Assembly: GCA_900322025.1 (NCBI GenBank)
Contig: ONYJ01000088.1
Coordinates: forward strand, 1-9,101
Direction of reading: 5' to 3'
Source of the DNA: an uncultured Bacteroidales bacterium
GTDB taxonomy: Bacteria; Bacteroidota; Bacteroidia; Bacteroidales; UBA932
Length of the DNA: 9,101 nucleotides
Shown: positions 1 to 5,430 of the stretch, piece after piece
Numbering within the stretch: the stretch's first letter is position 1
Layout: every line of letters starts with the position of its first letter
Notes under the pieces: model-generated
Databases searched by the model: none
What the model saw: only the letters and a program-made list of their open reading frames with translations
Told to the model about the DNA's origin: nothing
Translations under genes and position numbers: made by a program

Positions 1-86
1 GTGAGGGCGAGATTCGAACTCGCGGAACCGTAAACCGGTTCGGCAGTTTAGCAAACTGCTGGATTCAGCCACTCTCCCACCTCACC
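1..86 (-). tRNA. tRNA-Ser (anticodon GCU), 3' end cut by window edge
   Basis: On the minus strand this folds as a class II (long variable arm) tRNA. The T arm is GCGAG/CTCGC (7-11 with 19-23) around loop TTCGAAT. The variable arm is GAACCG/CGGTTC (25-30 with 36-41). The anticodon stem is GCAGT/ACTGC (43-47 with 55-59) around loop TTGCTAA, which places anticodon GCT at 50-52, reading AGC and AGU serine codons. The acceptor 5' strand GGTGAGG is at 80-86 and pairs with the 3' strand starting at base 6. The last acceptor base, the discriminator and any CCA lie before base 1, so the gene is incomplete only by those bases. The long variable arm is the expected identity feature for seryl-tRNA synthetase. 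Confidence 0.97.
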
Positions 87-112
87 AATACTTGTCTAAA
101 TCAAATAGGCTG

Positions 113-144
113 CAAATATAACATAATTTTTATAATAATTGAAA
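113..144 (-). promoter_or_regulatory. Bacteroidetes-type promoter for the tRNA-Ser
   Basis: On the minus strand, 120-113 reads TATATTTG, a perfect match to the TAnnTTTG -7 box. Bases 144-141 read TTTC, three of four to the -33 TTTG element, at a 20-bp spacing. Transcription would start near base 106, giving a leader of about 20 nt before the mature tRNA 5' end at 86. The consensus is established for Bacteroides and Flavobacterium; its use here is inferred from match and position. Confidence 0.65.
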
Positions 145-149
145 TTATG
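122..149. repeat. AT-rich 8-bp inverted repeat
   Basis: CATAATTT (122-129) and AAATTATG (142-149) are perfect inverted copies separated by 12 bases. The repeat lies between the end of the PD40 gene and the tRNA, across the -33 region of the tRNA promoter. It could be a weak hairpin ending the PD40 transcript, but no T-run follows it on the minus strand. In such AT-rich DNA it may also be chance. Confidence 0.35.
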
Positions 150-171
150 CAGGTAATCTAAGTTTAGGTGT

Positions 172-2166
172 TTAAACAGGCTCAACGGAAATTTTCATTT
201 CTGGCAGCTTAGTAAGGTTCTTATCTGCTATGTCTTTTAGATTTTTAGCTAACTCATTTGCTTCTTGCTGCGATGAGAACGGGCCGGCTATAAACTTAAA
301 ACCTTCTGTAGTAGAAGTTTTTGCTAAATCTTTTCCGGTGGAAGAAATGGCTTTTATAACTTCCAGAGGCAATGAAGATTCCGCACAGTAAACCACGACA
401 TTATAGTAAGAGGATTTTTTCTTTGCAGCAGCCAATGCTATGGTCTTTCCATCTTCATAGGCTGTAATGTAGGCCGAAGGGAAACCGGCTTTTTTTACTC
501 GGCTCAGATATTGGTTTGCTTCTGCATGAGAGTAATATACACCCACGCTATATGTGTATCTTCCTCCCTCTCGTCTTTCAAAAACAGGATATAGGCCCTT
601 TAAGGCAGTTGTAGATAATTTCTTTGCAGCGCTTGCAATTCGTATCTGATAGACAATGCCGGCCGGAAAATATTCCAAACTCAAAGGAGTTGCTCCTTTG
701 GTTATTTTGAAAGAGAGGTCTGTTTTAGGTTTAATAGACTCTATGCTCAAAGTATTGTTTTCGGAAACTTTAGCTCTGTTATCCAATAGCTGAGATATTT
801 CTATGTTGTTATCGGAGTCTTCTGCCAAGGCCTCTGCTGCAAGTTCTTCTGAGGTTTTAAAAAGGGTGTTTGCAGGCACTTCGATTCCCGAAGCCAGAAA
901 GACTCTTTCTATCTGTTCTATTTCGTGCTCTGTATTTCTCAGCTCTTTAGACAAACTCATAATGGAGGCTTCGCTGTCTGCAATGCTTTTTGCGAGGGTG
1001 TTCAACGAATCTGTTTTAATTTCTTTTTCTTGTTGTGCGGTTTCTGTCCCCAAGCGTCTTTGAACTTGGGAATATAGGCTTCTGTTGGAATTAAGATTTT
1101 TTTCTTGAGTACTTAGTTGCTTTTTGAGTTTGCGATATTTTTGCGAAGCAAGCGTATATTTTTCGGTAATTTTTCTGGCAGAAGAGTCCATCTGAGAAAC
1201 TCCGGTCTTGCGTTCAACCCCCTCCAAGGCTTTTGCTATATCTGTTTTGTTGAGCGAATCGCGATTTTCTTGTGTATTGCCGGCAATTCTCAAGAGGGCG
1301 ATATTTGCAGCCTCATCCGGAGTAGCCTTGTATTTTACCGGGTCTGTTTCGTATTCCACAACATAAGAGAAGACGCGTGTTGTGGAGTAATATCTGGAAG
1401 AAGGGTCTGCGAATTGTCTTGTAGAAGAGAATGTTGCATATTTTTCATCGGGAGTGATGTAGAAGAAGAAATCATCTGCCGGAGAAGAGTAAGGGAAGCC
1501 CAGGTTTTGCGGCACCCCCCAGTCTCGCTTTTCTTCATCCCAAAGGCAGACATACAAATCGTAGCCCCCCGCTCCATAATGTCCGTTGGAAGAAAAGTAA
1601 AGCCTCTTTCCGTCGGGAGAGACAAACGGAAAAATTTCATTTCCGCTACTTGTGATATTATTGTTGAGAATCTGAGTATCTCCCCAATTACCATTTTCTT
1701 GCCTTTTTGAAACATAAATATTCCAGTTGCCGCTTTGGTCTTTGGCACTATAATACAGCCTGTCTGTATTGTTTGGAACATATAGCGTGTCGCTTGTGCC
1801 TTTTGAAGCATCTGCTCTGAGAATAAAATGCCCCAAGCTGTTAATATTTGGATAGTAAAGGAAAAAATCTCTTTTATCTAAGGCCTTTCTTAAAACTACT
1901 TTAGGGTTAGAGACAAACTGTAGCATGGCCTCTCCATTTTGGCATGTAACTATTTTGATTTCAAGCCTGTTCTTTGCAGAAAGATCAGCTTCTTTAGCCA
2001 GATGTTTATATATTTCTGCAGCATGCTTGAACCGGTACGAGCGAAACAGAGAATCTGCCGTGCGTTCGCTGTAGTGGGTTTTGCTCAAAACTTGCTGGGC
2101 CACCGCTTCCGGTAAAACAAAAACAGAAGCAATGGCGATAAAGACCATGAATATAATATTCTTCAT
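172..2166 (-). CDS. Exported PD40 propeller protein with coiled coil and two C-terminal SPOR-like repeats
   Basis: Predicted 664-residue exported envelope protein; no specific function is recognised. Residues 1-23 form a signal peptide (KN, hydrophobic core, AVA before QQ) with no lipobox cysteine, so it is probably soluble periplasmic or peripheral rather than a lipoprotein. A short helical TPR-like stretch follows (about 35-85). Next come PD40 propeller motifs (about 135-250), with signatures such as DRLYYSAKD, SPDGKRLYFSSN, GGYDLYV and TPDEKYATFSSTR. Residues about 330-425 form a charged coiled coil and 435-490 an acidic linker. Two repeated units follow (about 504-577 and 586-664), each with a strand-helix-strand-strand-helix-strand pattern; YQIRIAS, YSVGVY and HAEANQYLSRVKKAGF in the first, and FIAGPFSSQQEANELAKNL in the second, resemble SPOR domains. 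The start at 2166 is preferred over an in-frame ATG at 2208 because it begins the signal peptide and because 2208 lies inside the likely promoter. It is divergent from secDF. Similar architectures occur in Bacteroidetes envelope and secretion proteins. Confidence 0.9.
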   Translation of the reverse strand: MKNIIFMVFIAIASVFVLPEAVAQQVLSKTHYSERTADSLFRSYRFKHAAEIYKHLAKEADLSAKNRLEIKIVTCQNGEAMLQFVSNPKVVLRKALDKRDFFLYYPNINSLGHFILRADASKGTSDTLYVPNNTDRLYYSAKDQSGNWNIYVSKRQENGNWGDTQILNNNITSSGNEIFPFVSPDGKRLYFSSNGHYGAGGYDLYVCLWDEEKRDWGVPQNLGFPYSSPADDFFFYITPDEKYATFSSTRQFADPSSRYYSTTRVFSYVVEYETDPVKYKATPDEAANIALLRIAGNTQENRDSLNKTDIAKALEGVERKTGVSQMDSSARKITEKYTLASQKYRKLKKQLSTQEKNLNSNRSLYSQVQRRLGTETAQQEKEIKTDSLNTLAKSIADSEASIMSLSKELRNTEHEIEQIERVFLASGIEVPANTLFKTSEELAAEALAEDSDNNIEISQLLDNRAKVSENNTLSIESIKPKTDLSFKITKGATPLSLEYFPAGIVYQIRIASAAKKLSTTALKGLYPVFERREGGRYTYSVGVYYSHAEANQYLSRVKKAGFPSAYITAYEDGKTIALAAAKKKSSYYNVVVYCAESSLPLEVIKAISSTGKDLAKTSTTEGFKFIAGPFSSQQEANELAKNLKDIADKNLTKLPEMKISVEPV

Positions 2167-2186
2167 TTTGCGAAAAATCTGTTTAA

Positions 2187-2204
2187 TACAGCCAAAAGGC
2201 TGTA
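2187..2204. repeat. Perfect 7-bp palindrome with AAAA loop at the leftward transcript start
   Basis: TACAGCC (2187-2193) and GGCTGTA (2198-2204) pair perfectly around AAAA. The palindrome sits just downstream of the leftward -7 box (2206-2213) and covers the expected transcription start near 2199. The RNA made from the PD40 gene could therefore begin inside it, or the DNA could be a small operator. It has no T-tract and stands at a gene start, so it is not a terminator. Confidence 0.5.
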
Positions 2205-2205
2205 A

Positions 2206-2236
2206 CAAAGGTATGAAATACTTTATTTTTTACGAA
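2206..2236 (-). promoter_or_regulatory. Promoter of the PD40/SPOR-like gene
   Basis: On the minus strand 2213-2206 reads TACCTTTG, a perfect TAnnTTTG -7 box. A T-rich upstream element at 2233-2240 (TTCG, or the adjacent T-run, about 19-21 bp upstream) is a weak -33 match. Transcription would begin near 2199, leaving a leader of about 33 nt before the ATG at 2166. No good Shine-Dalgarno precedes that ATG, which is usual in Bacteroidetes. Confidence 0.6.
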
Positions 2237-2251
2237 AAAATTGTACATTTG
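2222..2251 (+). promoter_or_regulatory. Promoter of secDF
   Basis: TACATTTG at 2244-2251 is a perfect TAnnTTTG -7 box. TTTA at 2222-2225 matches three of four bases of the -33 TTTG, with an 18-bp spacing. The start of transcription would be near 2258, giving a leader of about 20 nt before the secDF ATG at 2279. The -33 region overlaps the upstream region of the leftward promoter, so the two share roughly 15-20 bp. Confidence 0.65.
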
Positions 2252-2278
2252 CATCCTATTATCAAAAATGTAACTAAA

Positions 2279-5200
2279 ATGCAAAACAAAGGGCTCTTTA
2301 GAGTATTAGCTATCCTGATAGCATTAGCCTGTTTATATCAGATTTCATTTACGTGGGCAACTAGGAATCAGGAGAAGAAAGCAGAGGCATTTGCAGCCAA
2401 AGCTGTTGAGGCAGAGAAGATGAAGCCGGAGTTTGCCAAGGTTTCAGATCTTGACAAGGCTTTTTACCTCGATTCTGTCAATAAAGTAAAGAACAGATAT
2501 TATTTAGATTCTGTTGCAGATAAGAAGGTTTACCTTGGCTACACCTATAAAGAGGTGAAAGATAAAGAAATAAAGCTGGGGTTAGACTTGAAGGGTGGAA
2601 TGAATGTAATGATGCAGGTGCAGTTGAAGGATTTGGTAAAGGCTCTTTCCAGCAACAACCAAACAGAAGAATTTATAAAGGCTCTCGAATTGGCCCAGCA
2701 ACGCGAAGTTACAAGCCGTCAAGACTTTATTTCCCTCTTTGAACAGGCATGGAATGAAATAGCTCCAAACCAAAGACTTTCATCTATTTTCGGCACCTAT
2801 GAGATGAGAGACAGAATAAATCCAGAAACATCTAACTCTGAGGTAATTTCTGTAATAAGAAAAGAGGCCGAAAGCGCTATATCAAATTCATTCAATGTTT
2901 TACGCAGTCGTATAGACCGTTTTGGTGTATCTTCTCCAAATATCCAGAAACTTGGAAATTCAGGAAGAATTCTTGTGGAACTTCCGGGAGTTAAGGAGCC
3001 GGAGCGTGTAAGAAAACTGCTTCAAGGAACGGCTTCTCTGGAGTTTTGGCCTACATTTGAAAATCGCGAAGTAGTAGATGCTCTGTCTAAAGCAGATGCT
3101 ATTCTCAAAGAACTATTATATGAAGAGCAGACAGCAGGTGAAACAGACTCTACCGTAGCAGAGCAGGCTTCAACCAACATTGCGGATGTGGTGAAAAAGG
3201 AGATGGGTGCAGGCGATACCCTTTCTATAGATAATGTGGCGTTTGCACGCGAACATCCTCTGTTCTTTGTTCTGCAACCGAGCATAGATCAGGGACAGTA
3301 TGCTGCCGGAGCTTGTATAGGCCGCACTCATTACAAAGATACTGCTGTTGTAAACAAATATCTGAGACTTCCGCAAGTAAAGGCTGTTTTGCCTGCAGAT
3401 ATGATTCCAATGTGGAGCGTTAAGCCAATTGATGCGGCAGGAACATATTTTGAACTTATTGCCATAAAGAACTCTTCAAGAGACAGAAAGGCTCCGTTAG
3501 ACGGAAGCTGCATAACAGATGCAAGTATTTCTTACAGAGAGCAAGGAGGTGCTCCAAGCGTGAGTATGGCAATGAATCCGGAGGGAGCAAAAACATGGGC
3601 TCGAATTACAGCAGACAACAGAGACAGATGCGTTGCCATAGTTCTCGACGGAATGGTATATTCTAATCCGGTTGTAAGGAGTGAGATTACCGGTGGACGC
3701 AGCGAAATATCCGGTCGCTTTACCTTTGAAGAGGCCACAGACCTTGCAAATGTTCTGAAATCCGGTAAGCTTCCGGCTCCGGCCACAATTCTTCAGGAGC
3801 AGGTTGTCGGACCTTCTCTCGGACAAGAATCCATCAATGCGGGTATGATATCTTTCTTGATAGCATTTGTATTGGTGCTACTGTATATGCTGTTCTTCTA
3901 CAGGGGAGCCGGTGTTGCTGCTTGTATAGCTCTGATATGCAATGTGATATTCCTATTGGGTTATCTAATTTCAATGGGAGCGGTTCTTACCCTTCCGGGT
4001 ATTGCCGGTCTTGTGCTTACTTTGGGAATGGCGGTGGACTCCAACGTTATCATATACGAGAGAATCAAAGAAGAGTTACGTAGCGGCAAGCAATTACGCT
4101 TGGCTGTTAAAGACGGATATAACAATGCTTATTCTGCTATTTTGGATGGAAATATCACAACAATAATAGTAGGTGTTGTTTTGGCTATATTCGGAACCGG
4201 TCCTATCCAAGGATTTGCAACCACTTTGATATTAGGTATCCTAACTTCCCTGATAACATCAATCTTTATTACAAGACTGTATTTTGAGGGTCGTCTGTCG
4301 AGAAACAAGAACATTATACTTGAGGGCAAGACTACTCGTAAGTTCCTGACCAATACCAAATTCAACTTTATTGGTATGAGAAAGGCAACCTATGTGATAG
4401 CGGCTGTTGTTGTGGCAACTTGCCTGGCATTTATATTTGGCAGGGGCTTCTCTTACGGTGTAGATTTTACCGGAGGTCGTACTTATGTTTTAAGATTCGA
4501 CAAGATGGTTTCTGCAGAAGATGTGAGAAAGGCAGCGGCTGCAGAATTTGGAGAGAGTATAGAGGTTAAGCAGTTTGGTTCAGGCAGCCAGATGAAGGTT
4601 ACAACCAAGTATAAGATAAACGATAATTCTCAAGAAGTTGATCAGGAGGTAGAGAGTAAGTTATATAAGGCTCTCGGTGGCTTCTTTGAAACACCGCTGT
4701 CACAGGAGCAGTTCATTACAACCGTAGATAATCCTAACGGAATTGTAAGTTCAGACAAAGTGGGTCCTACCATAGCAAACGACATGAAAAGGAAGGGTTC
4801 TTATGCCGTAGTATTTGCTTTGCTTGCCATCTTCTTGTATATAGCCGCCCGTTTCTCCAACTGGTCTTGGGGAGCAGGAGGTCTTGCAGCTCTTGCTCAC
4901 GATGCCATAATAGTAATAGGATTCTATTCTATATTCACCGGAATAATGCCATTCTCATTAGATGTGGACCAGACCTTTATTGCGGCAGTGCTTACAATAA
5001 TAGGTTATTCAATCAACGATACCGTGGTTATATTCGACCGTATTCGTGAATACAAGAAACTACACCCTAAGAGATCTTTGAAAGATAATATCAACGGAGC
5101 TGTAAACAGCACTCTCGCCAGAACCTTCAATACCTCAGGAACTACTTTGGTGGTATTGCTCTCTATTGCAATTTTTGGAGGCGATACTATCCGTGGTTTT

Positions 5201-5314
5201 GCTGTAGCTCTGGCTTTGGGTGTTATAGTAGGAACATTTTCATCTGTATTCATTGCCACTCCTATAATGTACGATATCAACAAGAAAAAAGTTGAAGGAA
5301 CCATAAAAAAGTAG
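2279..5314 (+). CDS. secDF: Fused protein-export membrane protein SecDF
   Basis: Inner-membrane accessory subunit of the Sec translocon. SecD/SecF proteins use the proton gradient to help pull exported proteins out of SecYEG on the periplasmic side. The 1011-residue protein joins SecD (about 1-670) and SecF (about 695-1000). Residues 5-27 are the first membrane helix. The SecD motif GLDLKGG is at 101-107, the large periplasmic P1 domain spans roughly 100-510, and five further helices lie between about 521 and 668, including AVDSNVIIYERIKEE with Asp587. SecF starts with a helix at 701-720, then GVDFTGG (727-733), a periplasmic domain, and five helices from 841 on, including SINDTVVIFDRIRE with Asp914 and Asp920. 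The conserved membrane carboxylates linked to proton movement are therefore present. The ATG at 2279 is chosen because Bacteroidetes SecDF proteins start MQNKG and because in-frame ATGs upstream (for example 2213) lie before or in the promoter. It ends at a strong terminator, so it is probably a single-gene transcript. SecD/SecF fusion is normal in this phylum. Confidence 0.98.
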   Translation: MQNKGLFRVLAILIALACLYQISFTWATRNQEKKAEAFAAKAVEAEKMKPEFAKVSDLDKAFYLDSVNKVKNRYYLDSVADKKVYLGYTYKEVKDKEIKLGLDLKGGMNVMMQVQLKDLVKALSSNNQTEEFIKALELAQQREVTSRQDFISLFEQAWNEIAPNQRLSSIFGTYEMRDRINPETSNSEVISVIRKEAESAISNSFNVLRSRIDRFGVSSPNIQKLGNSGRILVELPGVKEPERVRKLLQGTASLEFWPTFENREVVDALSKADAILKELLYEEQTAGETDSTVAEQASTNIADVVKKEMGAGDTLSIDNVAFAREHPLFFVLQPSIDQGQYAAGACIGRTHYKDTAVVNKYLRLPQVKAVLPADMIPMWSVKPIDAAGTYFELIAIKNSSRDRKAPLDGSCITDASISYREQGGAPSVSMAMNPEGAKTWARITADNRDRCVAIVLDGMVYSNPVVRSEITGGRSEISGRFTFEEATDLANVLKSGKLPAPATILQEQVVGPSLGQESINAGMISFLIAFVLVLLYMLFFYRGAGVAACIALICNVIFLLGYLISMGAVLTLPGIAGLVLTLGMAVDSNVIIYERIKEELRSGKQLRLAVKDGYNNAYSAILDGNITTIIVGVVLAIFGTGPIQGFATTLILGILTSLITSIFITRLYFEGRLSRNKNIILEGKTTRKFLTNTKFNFIGMRKATYVIAAVVVATCLAFIFGRGFSYGVDFTGGRTYVLRFDKMVSAEDVRKAAAAEFGESIEVKQFGSGSQMKVTTKYKINDNSQEVDQEVESKLYKALGGFFETPLSQEQFITTVDNPNGIVSSDKVGPTIANDMKRKGSYAVVFALLAIFLYIAARFSNWSWGAGGLAALAHDAIIVIGFYSIFTGIMPFSLDVDQTFIAAVLTIIGYSINDTVVIFDRIREYKKLHPKRSLKDNINGAVNSTLARTFNTSGTTLVVLLSIAIFGGDTIRGFAVALALGVIVGTFSSVFIATPIMYDINKKKVEGTIKK

Positions 5315-5336
5315 GAATCTTTTGAATATGAAGAAT

Positions 5337-5377
5337 AAGGGAGAAGGTCTGATTTTGGCCTTCTCCTTTTCTTTTTT
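5337..5377 (+). terminator. Intrinsic terminator of secDF
   Basis: A 13-bp stem forms between 5337-5349 and 5357-5369. Its core, GGAGAAGG/CCTTCTCC, is perfect; two G-T wobbles lie at the edges and the loop is 7 nt. The 3' side runs into a T-rich tract (TTTTCTTTTTT, 5367-5377). It begins 22 bp after the secDF stop codon. Confidence 0.93.
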
Positions 5378-5383
5378 ATTTGT

Positions 5384-5391
5384 TAAATTTG
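5384..5391 (+). promoter_or_regulatory. Promoter -7 box for rnr-gpmI
   Basis: TAAATTTG is a perfect TAnnTTTG -7 box. Transcription would start near 5398, about 33 nt before the rnr ATG at 5431; the leader is A-rich (AATTCAAAAAAATTTAG) with no clear Shine-Dalgarno. No good -33 TTTG stands at the usual distance: that position falls in the 3' arm of the secDF terminator. The call rests on the -7 match and on the terminator just upstream, which requires a new start for rnr. Confidence 0.55.
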
Positions 5392-5430
5392 TGGTTGTTC
5401 TCGGAAGCACAATTCAAAAAAATTTAGCGT

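Noticed and set aside
803..1710. Open frames on the plus strand inside the PD40 gene (803-1063 and 1117-1710)
   Set aside because: Both lie antisense to a gene with clear domains, have cysteine- and serine-rich sequences of no recognisable family, and have no promoter box or plausible leader.
1335..1811. A 158-codon minus-strand frame overlapping the PD40 gene, which could suggest a frameshift
   Set aside because: The main frame runs unbroken from 2166 to 172 with coherent PD40 motifs across this region, so the second frame is a shadow and not a displaced part of the gene.
2081..2278. Longer secDF reading frame upstream of 2279, including an ATG at 2213
   Set aside because: The extension runs through both promoter boxes and into the divergent gene, and the family starts at MQNKG. 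The extra residues would also put an odd segment before the first membrane helix.
3022..3826. Several minus-strand frames inside secDF, up to 109 codons
   Set aside because: They are antisense to conserved SecD periplasmic-domain sequence, overlap each other in different frames and resemble no protein family.
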